This document shows positions 1 to 7,394 of a stretch of DNA of 59,993 bases, piece by piece; positions within the stretch are counted from its first letter, which is position 1; every line of letters starts with the position of its first letter. Source of the DNA: Sphingomonadaceae bacterium. GTDB lineage: Bacteria; Pseudomonadota; Alphaproteobacteria; Sphingomonadales; Sphingomonadaceae. A program made the translations under genes and the position numbers. Location of the stretch: positions 1,826 to 61,818 of the forward strand of contig JAJTEF010000021.1 of the NCBI GenBank assembly GCA_021300355.1, in the 5' to 3' direction. Under the pieces are notes generated by a model, which was not told the DNA's origin, did no database searches, and saw only the letters and a list, made by a program, of their open reading frames with translations.

Positions 1-242
1 ATCTTGATAGGGTGGCTGGGTGTCGCGGGCACTAGTGTCATCGAGGTCCGTCACTGGCGGCGCATAACGAAAATACAGAACTCTGCGCCCATAGAGCATC
101 TTCTCGTACATAACTCACTCCCCAATAAGCACTTCTGGAAAAGAACTAATTCCAGAGTCGCCTTAGACCGCCCCCCCCATCGAAAGCTAGAGAGAGGTTA
201 TCGGCAGCATGGTGCTAGCCGAAAATATGAAAGACCTTAATC
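1..242. other. Leader region of the accessory element, no supported gene
   Basis: I see no convincing gene here. The plus-strand open frame across it has no recognisable domain, an odd composition and no ribosome-binding site. The stretch contains a run of eight C (171-178). A short hairpin at 202-221 has arms CGGCAGCA and TGCT-A-GCCG around a TGG loop and lies just before the gene starting at 243, so it may be part of that gene's leader. The element continues off the left edge of the window. Confidence 0.4.
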
Positions 243-1000
243 ATGACTACTACACTTGAAACTACCGTAAACTTCAACGCCGCTGACATCACTTCATCAT
301 CCAGTATCACCGTTCCAGCTAACGCAACTATCTCGGTTGACGCTGGCGAAGTTGAGTGGGTCGCTCCTGTCATCAATGACGCATACAATACAATTGTAAG
401 CCTTGTCGCAGATCAAGAAATCTGGCTCAACGGAGTACATCGCACCGCAAACGAGCAGCTTTATGTCATTTTGCAGCGTTGCTATCACCTCTACTCGTTG
501 ATGGCTTCTGACAAGGTTCAGAACGAAAAGCTCAAAGCTGCGATTGAGCGTCACAACAATGAACGCAATCTTGGCATCGACACAAATTCGCATACGATGA
601 CAAATATCATTAAAGTGGTGTTTGGCGCAGATCGTCGTCGTGCAAGCTCATACAGTTCGGCGCTGCGTGTTGCGCTTGCTCAAAAGGTCGAAGTGCAAGA
701 TTTGCCTCAGTTCTTGCGGGATGCTGCGACGCAGACGCAATCTCTTCGAAGCTCGACTGTGGCGCAATCGGTAAGCAAGTCGTTCTTGTAGCAACGCAAG
801 ATGTCAACGGCACTTTGATCATCAACTCGGTGGTGCAAACGGAAGGTGTTGCAAAGGCTGTGCTCACTGCAATCTACAACGCCGAACATAAAGAATGGTC
901 AAAGCAGAAAGAAGAAGAGCAGCCAGCTTCGGAGGCCGACGAACTTGACGCTCTCATCAATGCTGCGGTGAACGACACTGATTTTGCTGCTGCAGCGTAA
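243..1000 (+). pseudogene. Hypothetical element protein, apparently split by a frameshift
   Basis: The first frame (243-791) gives 182 residues with a Thr/Ser-rich N-terminus and a helical, basic middle. The codon frame of the downstream piece (stop at 998-1000, acidic C-terminus with a run of Glu) is open well upstream of its nominal TTG at 815, at least back to about 701, so the two frames overlap for ~90 nt. Restoring one base near 722-728 would join them into one protein of about 250 residues. I do not recognise the family. It sits directly before a clamp-loader-like ATPase gene and is separated from it by a terminator. Alternatives are two overlapping genes or programmed frameshifting, but I see no clear slippery heptamer. 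Confidence 0.45.
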
Positions 1001-1016
1001 TTTATGAAGCACAAAC

Positions 1017-1043
1017 GGGGGAGGCATTTTGTCTCCCCTTTTT
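1017..1043 (+). terminator. Rho-independent terminator after the split hypothetical gene
   Basis: Arms GGGGAG (1018-1023) and CTCCCC (1033-1038) pair around a 9-nt loop and are followed by five T (1039-1043). It lies between the stop at 1000 and the ATPase start at 1061, so the two genes can be expressed at different levels. Confidence 0.7.
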
Positions 1044-1060
1044 ATTGAAAGGAAACTGAT

Positions 1061-1774
1061 ATGTCCGATTATAGCAACGCCTATTCACCCCAAAACATTA
1101 CTGATATCGTTTATGGCAGTGACAACGCAAAAGAACTCGTATCGCAAATCGTATCGGGAGAAATACCCTTCCCATTTTCTGGCGTAAACGGCATCATTCT
1201 TTACGGTCCAAATGGAACTGGAAAATCTGCACTAGCCCGTATTTTGCCTGCTGCGATTGATAGCTTTGGGAAAGCAAATGCCGATGAGGTCGATTACAAC
1301 TTTTACAAGATTACCGTCGCTACCGATGCAAAAGCGCTAATCGGGAAAATTGCATATCAAACGCAGTTAACACCCATTAACCGTTTTCGGTATTTCATTT
1401 TCGATGAATTCGACCTTCTCAACCCCTACTTTATGCCATCCATCAAGTCAGTCATGAACTGCGAAACGGCGGTGTTTATCATGACGACAAATAGCATCAG
1501 CAAGATCGAGAACAGCATCAAAAGCCGTGCGCATTTGATCTCCATGCCGTTTGCTGCAGCAGGGCGTTGGGTTCCCGCTATGCAATCAATCCTAATAGAT
1601 CAGAAGGTACTTGCTCCAAGCGAACAGTATCTTTGTAATATCGTTACTAGTTGCAAATATGATGCACGGAAGATCATGGGAGCGACACTGCGGTTAGCAA
1701 ACGATCTTCGCAGCGCGGGTAAGATAATTCTGCCAACCATCCAGGCCGATGATGCCCTTATGATCGCTGCATGA
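1061..1774 (+). CDS. Small AAA+ ATPase, clamp-loader-like (element gene)
   Basis: This 237-residue protein has a Walker A motif GPNGTGKS at residues 49-56, a Walker B motif FIFDEFD at 112-118, a sensor-1-like segment MTTNS at 141-145 and a KSRA motif around 154-157. The last resembles the SRC arginine-finger motif of RFC, DnaX and T4 gp44 clamp-loader subunits. A helical lid domain follows, with a possible sensor-2 region near the C-terminus. The ATG follows a GAAAGGAAA ribosome-binding site. A clamp-loader-like or replication-helper role in a mobile element is inferred from motifs only; other AAA+ roles such as helicase loading or partitioning are possible. Codon use is A/T-rich compared with the chromosome to the right, consistent with transfer. 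Confidence 0.75.
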   Translation: MSDYSNAYSPQNITDIVYGSDNAKELVSQIVSGEIPFPFSGVNGIILYGPNGTGKSALARILPAAIDSFGKANADEVDYNFYKITVATDAKALIGKIAYQTQLTPINRFRYFIFDEFDLLNPYFMPSIKSVMNCETAVFIMTTNSISKIENSIKSRAHLISMPFAAAGRWVPAMQSILIDQKVLAPSEQYLCNIVTSCKYDARKIMGATLRLANDLRSAGKIILPTIQADDALMIAA

Positions 1775-1818
1775 TCATCACTGTCGGGTTACCCGACAAC
1801 AAAGTCTACAAGAGTTCA

Positions 1819-1845
1819 AGCCCCGCCATTTGTGCGGGGCTTTTT
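1819..1845 (+). terminator. Rho-independent terminator after the AAA+ gene
   Basis: AGCCCCGC (1819-1826) pairs perfectly with GCGGGGCT (1834-1841) around a 7-nt loop and is followed by a T run to 1845. It closes the plus-strand transcription unit of the accessory region before the minus-strand tRNA. Confidence 0.85.
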
Positions 1846-1876
1846 GTATACTCACATCACAAAATTAGCCGCAACA

Positions 1877-1886
1877 CTATACAACA
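1877..1886 (+). promoter_or_regulatory. Copy of a 10-bp motif also found at the integrase start
   Basis: CTATACAACA here is identical to the right arm of the perfect inverted repeat at 3374-3383. It lies 95 bp left of the first attachment-core copy (1981). A degenerate opposite-strand copy may lie near 1842-1850. It could be an arm-type binding site for the recombinase or an operator of the element; the role is inferred from position and repetition only. Confidence 0.4.
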
Positions 1887-1944
1887 AAAATAACGAAAGT
1901 TTCCACTCGCGGCACCCAAAATTTGTTGATTTATATGGGAAAAA

Positions 1945-2020
1945 TGGTGCCGCCTATAGGATTCGAACCTACGACCCCCGCATTACGAATGCGATGCTCT
2001 ACCAACTGAGCTAAGGCGGC
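1945..2020 (-). tRNA. tRNA-Thr (anticodon CGT)
   Basis: Read on the minus strand, this is a complete 76-nt tRNA with a 7-bp acceptor stem, D-arm, an anticodon stem TCGCA/TGCGG-type around loop TTCGTAA (anticodon CGT), a TTCGAAT T-loop and an encoded CCA end at 1945-1947. Its 5' half (1981-2020) is repeated at 3446-3485. The intact gene therefore appears to have been rebuilt at an attachment site, with its 5' flank supplied by the inserted DNA rather than by the host. Confidence 0.93.
1981..2020 (-). repeat. Attachment-site direct repeat, copy 1 (5' half of tRNA-Thr)
   Basis: These 40 bp are identical to 3446-3485. The block runs from the anticodon loop to the 5' end of the tRNA and stops exactly there: 2021 differs from 3486, and 1980 differs from 3445. 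It lies on the far side of the integrase gene from copy 2. Together they look like the two junction copies left by site-specific integration. Confidence 0.85.
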
Positions 2021-2083
2021 AATGGCGTGTCCATTAGCGGGAATGCGTCCGATTTCCCAGCCTTTTTTTAACGACTTTCACCG

Positions 2084-3352
2084 TCAGTCTATAGCGCCAC
2101 TCTGCAACTGAGCGATGTTCATCTCGGCAGTGAGATGCTTGGCATAGAACCTATCAATCATCTCGACAGACGTTCTTGCGCTGCGGGCAATAGTAAGCAG
2201 ATCAATGCCTTCTCCATGTATCATGCGGAACATGATACATGTGTGCCTCAAGCTGTAGAGCGTCCTTGCATCGCCATTTGAGCCCGTTTTTAACCCAGCA
2301 ACCTTCAGCACTTGATCAAATTGCCGTGTGATATCCCGCAATGCATAATCACGGTTCAACTGCTGTGGACAAAACAGATAGTCATCTGGCTTCCCAAAGC
2401 CTTCTGCCTTTTGACGCTCCAGCAATCCGTCATAAACCTCGACAGCCTTTTTGAGCGTCACGACTGGGCTTCCATGACCCTTTGTCGGTGGATGAGTCAG
2501 TCGCAGATAAGTGTCCTTGCCGCGAATAATCGCAACATGTTTATGCTGAAGTACCTTAATGTCGGTGGGACGAATGAACGAGTTCGTCATGAAGATGATC
2601 AGATCATACACATCTTGCGTAATCTCGACATTGCGAAGGAACTTTCCAGCCTTTGTATCCACCCGTATTTTCGTGCCAATGCGTGACCTACAGACGGAAT
2701 GAAGCGTACTATACTCTTTGCTGTTGAACCAAGGACGGGCTGTGTCAGTCGTTTTGAGACGCGGGAACGCTGGAAGCCCCGTAATCACGCCAACTCGCTG
2801 AGCGTACTTTAATATCGTCTTGATATGCGACAGATGTATCTTCAGCGTATTGATCGTAAGCGGACGATCTTTAGTACTCAGCTTGTTGATGTAATCGCTG
2901 ATGACGCTGTAATCTATGTCCGCAATCTCATACTTTCCAAAGTGCGGTAGCAAGTCAGCTTCCAGACGCCCTGCGTCATAGCTAATTTTCTGCTTTGATA
3001 ATTCGCCACGCTTGAACCGTGCATCATTCTCTTTGGCAAGACCACGAGCGCAAACTTCAAAGCCACTCGTTTTGGTGAACGGCAGATTGTTCATCTTGCG
3101 ATGCTTGAGATCAACAAAGACCTTCTTTGCAGCTTTGATCGCTTCCTTTTTGTCAGCAACCTTCAAACTACGACGAACGATTTTTCCGTCTTCGTAGTAC
3201 CGCGCATACCAGAATGGAGACGCTGCCATTTTGTAGATTGTGAGCGTCCCAAAGCCGCCAACCTTGAACAGCGAACTTGGAATGGGCTGCGTGCGGTCAC
3301 GCATTGTCGGGTCAGCACGACTTTGACTATTTTTTACAATGCCTTTGGTCAT
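2084..3352 (-). CDS. Tyrosine recombinase (site-specific integrase)
   Basis: This 422-residue phage-type integrase has an N-terminal SAM-like/arm-binding region to about residue 200 and a C-terminal catalytic domain. Visible catalytic residues are Arg261 in FIRPTD, Lys291 in PTKGHG, the SLRHT box (Arg369, His370) and the likely nucleophile Tyr403 in RFYAKH. Its length is normal for the family and the frame is intact. It lies between two copies of the 5' half of tRNA-Thr, 63 bp downstream of copy 1 and 93 bp from copy 2, so tRNA-Thr is its probable target. A perfect 10-bp inverted repeat abuts its start, suggesting autoregulation. Confidence 0.92.
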   Translation of the reverse strand: MTKGIVKNSQSRADPTMRDRTQPIPSSLFKVGGFGTLTIYKMAASPFWYARYYEDGKIVRRSLKVADKKEAIKAAKKVFVDLKHRKMNNLPFTKTSGFEVCARGLAKENDARFKRGELSKQKISYDAGRLEADLLPHFGKYEIADIDYSVISDYINKLSTKDRPLTINTLKIHLSHIKTILKYAQRVGVITGLPAFPRLKTTDTARPWFNSKEYSTLHSVCRSRIGTKIRVDTKAGKFLRNVEITQDVYDLIIFMTNSFIRPTDIKVLQHKHVAIIRGKDTYLRLTHPPTKGHGSPVVTLKKAVEVYDGLLERQKAEGFGKPDDYLFCPQQLNRDYALRDITRQFDQVLKVAGLKTGSNGDARTLYSLRHTCIMFRMIHGEGIDLLTIARSARTSVEMIDRFYAKHLTAEMNIAQLQSGAID

Positions 3353-3357
3353 GAAAT

Positions 3358-3383
3358 TGTTGTATAGTAAAAACTATACAACA
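3358..3383. promoter_or_regulatory. Perfect inverted repeat at the integrase start
   Basis: TGTTGTATAG (3358-3367) and CTATACAACA (3374-3383) form a perfect 10-bp palindrome with a 6-bp A-rich spacer, ending 5 bp before the integrase start codon at 3352. It is well placed to be an operator or a recombinase-binding site. One half-site recurs at 1877-1886. Confidence 0.6.
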
Positions 3384-3445
3384 GCAAGCGTGTCTAAATC
3401 ACTGTAAGTGATGCATTTCTGGGAAAAATTGAGGTTCCGCCAACA

Positions 3446-3485
3446 CATTACGAATGCGATGCTCTACCAACTGAGCTAAGGCGGC
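3446..3485 (-). repeat. Attachment-site direct repeat, copy 2 (orphan 5' half of tRNA-Thr)
   Basis: Identical to 1981-2020. The sequence left of it (to 3440) does not continue into a tRNA 3' half, so this is a remnant and not a second tRNA gene. It joins ordinary chromosome at 3486 and keeps what looks like the original tRNA promoter upstream (3509-3537). Confidence 0.85.
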
Positions 3486-3508
3486 GCTGGCCTGTTGGCC
3501 GTGGGGAG

Positions 3509-3537
3509 CGCATAGCCAAGTGCGTCTGTGAGTTCAA
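3509..3537 (-). promoter_or_regulatory. Probable native tRNA-Thr promoter, now facing the integrase
   Basis: On the minus strand, a -35-like TTGAAC (3532-3537) is separated by exactly 17 bp from a -10-like TATGCG (3509-3514), about 23 nt before the tRNA half at 3485. After insertion this promoter reads through the half tRNA towards the integrase gene. Confidence 0.45.
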
Positions 3538-3594
3538 GTGACCTTGTGCCAAATACGCGGACCGCATGAAATGCACGTGCGAAATAGCGTGTCG

Positions 3595-4500
3595 TTATTC
3601 GCCGGACAGCACCCAGCCGACGCTGATTTCTTTGGCAGCCAGCGGAACGTCGAGCCGTGCCTCGCTAAAATCGACCTTTTCTCCGGGGCCAAGGGCGCGT
3701 GTCTTTGCCTTCATTTTCCAGCTATAGACGGACCGGCCGCTCGCATCCTTCAGCGTGACCAGCATTTCAGGCACATTTTGCTCCACGGCTGTCGGATTAA
3801 CGATACTGCCGCTCGCGATGAAATAAGGCGTGCCATCTTCGCGTTCGTTGAGTTCGAGATTGTCTTTCAAAACGATGGTCAGATCGGGTTCTGCGGCCGC
3901 GTTTGAAAGGCCGATTTCGGGCATTCCGAAATAGGATATCGCGCCGCCAATGGCCACCACCAAAATGGCAATGGCGACCGCCGCCATCGTCCATATTTTG
4001 GCCGGATTTCGGCGGGCCTTGAACGGTGGCTCATGGGCAAAATGGCTCTGCGCAGGCGCATCGTCCAATAATCCGCCGCGCGGCACAGAGGGTTCCGCAT
4101 AAGCCGTAGGGGCTTCAGCGGATCCAGCGCGCATGTCCGCAAAAGTTGGAAATGCAGGTTCCGTCGCAATGGCATCATTTTTGCGTTCTGTGCCCACCGC
4201 ACTTGGCGAAACGAATGGCGTTGGCGCAGGTTGCGGAACGGGTGCAGGCGCGGGTTCGCCCACGGGTGTAGCCGGTGGCACCGCCTGCGCTGGCGGCGTT
4301 GCCTCAACAGATGTGGCGGGTGGCACGCTCTGCGTGTCCACGGGTGCAACAGCGACGGGTGCCGGCGCTACCTGTGGTGCAACCGCCGCCTGAAACCAGC
4401 TATGTTTGCAGTTGGCACAGCGCACTTGGCGGCCGTCAACCCCAACGGCATTGTCAGGGACAGCATAACGTGTGCGGCAGGATGGACAAACGAGCAGCAT
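3595..4500 (-). CDS. Zinc-ribbon membrane protein (MJ0042 / DUF3426 type)
   Basis: Start ATG at 4498-4500 was chosen because the zinc ribbon then begins at residue 5: CPSC (5-8) and CANC (28-31) are the four metal ligands typical of the MJ0042 ribbon. A Pro/Ala/Val-rich linker spans about residues 37-105. One membrane segment lies near 169-192 and a C-terminal DUF3426-like domain follows (301 residues in all). Such proteins commonly sit next to ftsEX in sphingomonads and their function is not established. It diverges from ftsE across about 137 bp that must hold both promoters. Confidence 0.85.
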   Translation of the reverse strand: MLLVCPSCRTRYAVPDNAVGVDGRQVRCANCKHSWFQAAVAPQVAPAPVAVAPVDTQSVPPATSVEATPPAQAVPPATPVGEPAPAPVPQPAPTPFVSPSAVGTERKNDAIATEPAFPTFADMRAGSAEAPTAYAEPSVPRGGLLDDAPAQSHFAHEPPFKARRNPAKIWTMAAVAIAILVVAIGGAISYFGMPEIGLSNAAAEPDLTIVLKDNLELNEREDGTPYFIASGSIVNPTAVEQNVPEMLVTLKDASGRSVYSWKMKAKTRALGPGEKVDFSEARLDVPLAAKEISVGWVLSGE

Positions 4501-4637
4501 CTCTGCGCATAAACAGCAGCAGCCGATGACTTGCAACCCTGCTTTCATAAAATGCTGTGGACGGAGGAGGTTCATCGGCTGCTGGTCGTATGAATAGCCT
4601 TTGCCCCGTCATGCCGTTTGTGCCATTTATCGCATTG

Positions 4638-5281
4638 ATGCAAAGCGTGGTAGAATTCGACAATGTCGGGCTAAGATACGGAGCGGGGGTGGAAACACTC
4701 ACCGACCTCAGCTTTACTTTGTACCCCGGAAGCTTCCATTTCCTGACCGGCGCGTCGGGCGCGGGCATGACGCCAGTACCTTGCCGCGCGACCGCTTGCC
4801 GGGGCTTCGACGCCGGATTGGTGTCGTTTTCCAAGACTTCCGCTTGGTTCCACATTTGTCGACCTTCGACAACATCGCCCTGCCGCTGCGCATTGCCGGC
4901 GTTCAGGAAAAGGATTTACGCGGCACAGTCGCCGAAATGTTGGCGTGGATTGGCCTTACCGAACGGGCAGAAGCACGGCCAGCGACGCTTTCGGGCGGTG
5001 AACAGCAACGGGTCGCGATTGCCCGCGCGGTTATTGGCCGCCCCGAAATGCTTGTGGCGGACGAGCCGACGGGAAATGTCGATCCGGAAATGGCCCGCCG
5101 GTTGCTTCAGCTGTTTGCTGCGCTGAACAAGCTGGGAACCACTGTCGTGGTCGCAACGCACGACATCCATTTGCTGCAAGAGATTGAAGGCGCGCAAATG
5201 ATGCGGCTGGACAAAGGCCGCCTGTCTGATCCCACAGGATCCTTGCGTCACCCGCCACGGCCATTGGTTTTGGACAACTGA
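4638..5281 (+). pseudogene. Cell-division ABC ATPase FtsE, internal out-of-frame deletion
   Basis: FtsE is the ATPase partner of FtsX and normally controls periplasmic murein hydrolases at the septum. From ATG 4638 the protein reads normally to GASGAG (about 4743-4760), the start of Walker A. The rest (IGVVFQDFRLVPHLS Q-loop, LSGGEQQR signature, VADEPTGN Walker B, ATHD switch) is in another frame, from about 4770 to the TGA at 5279-5281. Compared with E. coli FtsE about 24 residues are missing, including the Walker A Lys-Ser/Thr, so roughly 70 nt are gone and the frame is broken. The stop overlaps the ftsX ATG by one base as in intact operons. True loss or an assembly error are both possible. 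Confidence 0.85.
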
Positions 5282-6177
5282 TGCTGCTGGATTTCGCCCT
5301 TCCTGCGCATGACCGCAAGCTCATCCCCGAAGGCCGTTTATCGGGGCCGATGCCATGGGTGATTGCCATCATGTTGTTTCTGACATTGCTGGTGGCGGCA
5401 GGCGGGCTGACGCTGGCTGAGGCTGCGCGCCAAGGTGGTCAGGATCTCGCACGGCAAGTGACTGTCCAAATCATCGAGTCAGACCCTGCACAACGCGCAG
5501 CGCAACGCGCCGCGGTCACCCGCGCGCTGCGCAAGTTGGACAGCATTGCAGAGGTGAAGCCTGTGCCGGATGCACAAGTGCGGGCTTTGCTCGAACCATG
5601 GCTGGGCACGGGCGTTATTGACGCCGATGTACCCGTCCCGGCATTGGTCGATGTGCGCTTCGCCTCTGAACCCACTGCCGAAACGCTCGCCAACTTACAG
5701 TCAACGCTGCGTTCGGTTGCGCCAAACATCCGGGTGGATTCGCACAGCAGTTGGATGGCGCCGTTTTTCGATCTCATGCGCGCATTGCTATGGCTGGCGG
5801 CGGCCGTGTTCCTTTTGCTGCTGGTCGCCACGTCGGCTGTTGTGATTTTGGCGGTTCGAAGCACGCTGAATACCCATCGTGAAACGATAGAGATTATGCA
5901 CATGATGGGCGGCACCGATATTCAGGCCGCGCGCCTGTTCCAGCGCCGCGTTGCCTTGGATGCGTTGCTCGGCGGCATCGTGGGCTTCATTGTTGCAGCG
6001 GTTGTTATCATTACCGTGGGTGGCCGGTTCGCGGCGGTTGAGCCCGGACTTTTGTCTGGCGCGCACTTTCCCTATTATGGCTGGGCGATCCTTGCGCTCA
6101 TTCCGCTTGCCGTAATGGCGCTTGCCATGCTTATGGCGCGTATGACGGTGATTTCGGCGTTGAAGAGAATGTTATGA
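5281..6177 (+). CDS. Cell-division protein FtsX
   Basis: A 298-residue membrane subunit of the FtsEX complex with four predicted transmembrane segments: near residues 22-44, 168-192, 218-248 and 265-288. A large periplasmic domain lies between the first two. The region after segment 2 carries the THRETIEIMHMMG sequence characteristic of FtsX. Its ATG overlaps the ftsE stop and its own stop overlaps the next gene by 4 bp, so translation is coupled. Since the preceding ftsE is broken, FtsX might act without its own ATPase, or the ftsE lesion may not be real. Confidence 0.92.
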   Translation: MLLDFALPAHDRKLIPEGRLSGPMPWVIAIMLFLTLLVAAGGLTLAEAARQGGQDLARQVTVQIIESDPAQRAAQRAAVTRALRKLDSIAEVKPVPDAQVRALLEPWLGTGVIDADVPVPALVDVRFASEPTAETLANLQSTLRSVAPNIRVDSHSSWMAPFFDLMRALLWLAAAVFLLLLVATSAVVILAVRSTLNTHRETIEIMHMMGGTDIQAARLFQRRVALDALLGGIVGFIVAAVVIITVGGRFAAVEPGLLSGAHFPYYGWAILALIPLAVMALAMLMARMTVISALKRML

Positions 6178-6704
6178 TTAGACGATCCATTGCTTTTGTG
6201 TTGCTTGTCTGGATGCTTGGCTTCGCCTGGTTTGCGTTGCTTTTGCCGCAACCCGCCGCAATCACGCCAACCGACGCCGTCGTTGTCCTAACCGGCGGTC
6301 CGAACCGGATTGACCGTGGGCTTGAGATATTGGCATCGGGGCAGTCGCAAAAAATGCTGATTTCCGGGGTCGACCGCGATGTCAAACCGCGGGAGCTTGC
6401 CGCGCAATATCCCGGTTCGTCAAAATATTTCAAATGCTGCATCGACCTGGGTTTCCAGTCGGTCGACACCCGATCGAACGCATTGGAAACGGCGGCATGG
6501 GCAAAACGGAACAAAGTGACCAGTTTGCGGCTTATTACGCATGATTTGCATATGCGACGCGCACGCTTTGAACTCGACCGGGAATTGTCCGCCAATGTGG
6601 CTGTCACCAATGATGCCGTATCGACCCACCCGTCGCTGGGCGCCCTGTTCAAAGAATATAATAAATATTGGTTGCGGGCTGTCGCGTCTCTGCTGGGCAT
6701 GTAA
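6174..6704 (+). CDS. YdcF/DUF218-family protein
   Basis: 176 residues with an N-terminal membrane anchor (about 6-24) and a DUF218 domain: VVVLTGG at the start of the fold, then RIDRGLEIL, SRSNALETA-like and THDLHMRRA segments. Members include SanA, ElyC and YdcF, linked to envelope integrity and undecaprenyl-phosphate metabolism, but the biochemical activity is generally unknown. The start overlaps the ftsX stop in an ATGA arrangement, so it belongs to the ftsEX operon. The domain is somewhat shorter than in SanA/ElyC. Confidence 0.8.
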   Translation: MIRRSIAFVLLVWMLGFAWFALLLPQPAAITPTDAVVVLTGGPNRIDRGLEILASGQSQKMLISGVDRDVKPRELAAQYPGSSKYFKCCIDLGFQSVDTRSNALETAAWAKRNKVTSLRLITHDLHMRRARFELDRELSANVAVTNDAVSTHPSLGALFKEYNKYWLRAVASLLGM

Positions 6705-6707
6705 CCG

Positions 6708-7394
6708 ATGATCGCGTTGATCCGATCTGCTCTATACATTGCCATTTTCTACACGGGGTCGGTGTTTTTCGTGGCCACGGCGTTTTTCGCGCAATGGTTT
6801 TCGATTCCGCTGATGCAGTGGGCCGTTCGCGGTTGGTCGCGCTGGCAATATGCCTGCTACCGCCGCATTTTGGGCATCACGATTAAAATTGAGGGCCACT
6901 TGCCGCACAAGCCCGTGCTCTATGCGATCAAGCATGAAAGCATGTTTGAGACGATCGACATGCCCCGTATGTTTAACAAGCCAGCCGTGGTCACCAAAAA
7001 AGAACTGTTCGACATACCCTTTTGGGGGCCCGCCGCGCGCGCTTATGGCATGATACCCGTTGACCGCAACGGCGGCGCGTCCGCATTGCGCGCCATGCTC
7101 GTTTTGGCCAAAAAGATGATCGCAGACGGACGACCCATTGTGATTTTCCCGGAAGGCACGCGCGTCGCGCCGGGCAGCCAACCGCCGCTGCAATCGGGAT
7201 TTGCCGGATTGTATAAGCTCATAAACCTGCCCGTCGTGCCAATCGCGGTCAACAGCGGCACCTTAAGCCCGCGCAAGACCGGTATCTGGAAATCGGGGAC
7301 GATTACGTACAGGGTCGGCGAAGAACTTCCCACGGGCCTGCCCCGCGAAGACATTGAAGCGCGGGTGCATGCGGCGATTAACGCGCTGAATTAA
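6708..7394 (+). CDS. 1-acyl-sn-glycerol-3-phosphate acyltransferase (PlsC family)
   Basis: A 228-residue lysophospholipid acyltransferase that would make phosphatidic acid from lysophosphatidate at the inner membrane. It has an N-terminal hydrophobic segment, the catalytic HX4(D/E) motif as HESMFE, a VDRNGG block and FPEGTR, the glycerophosphate-binding motif. Glu in place of Asp in HX4D occurs in other proteobacterial PlsC proteins, so I do not read it as inactivating. It follows the DUF218 gene by 3 bp and overlaps the convergent tyrA stop. Confidence 0.88.
   Translation: MIALIRSALYIAIFYTGSVFFVATAFFAQWFSIPLMQWAVRGWSRWQYACYRRILGITIKIEGHLPHKPVLYAIKHESMFETIDMPRMFNKPAVVTKKELFDIPFWGPAARAYGMIPVDRNGGASALRAMLVLAKKMIADGRPIVIFPEGTRVAPGSQPPLQSGFAGLYKLINLPVVPIAVNSGTLSPRKTGIWKSGTITYRVGEELPTGLPREDIEARVHAAINALN

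Larger units (their letters stand above)
1981..3485. mobile_element. Integrase-only insert bounded by tRNA-Thr att repeats
   Basis: The 40-bp repeats at 1981-2020 and 3446-3485 enclose about 1.4 kb whose only gene is a tyrosine recombinase. Read literally, this is a minimal element consisting of an integrase and its att sites. It may instead be the right-hand module of a larger element that includes the AAA+ region and has its other end outside the window, or a tandem insertion. The right flank from 3486 is ordinary chromosome. Confidence 0.6.

Noticed and set aside
4-240. 78-codon plus-strand frame at the window's left edge
   Set aside because: No ribosome-binding site, no domain, odd composition (His/Arg/Ser-rich) and a C8 run inside; likely non-coding.
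3446-3485. Second tRNA-Thr gene
   Set aside because: Only the 5' half is present; no T-arm or 3' acceptor strand follows.
6900-6965. Inactive PlsC because HX4D reads HESMFE
   Set aside because: Glu at this position occurs in other proteobacterial PlsC proteins and the FPEGTR motif is intact.
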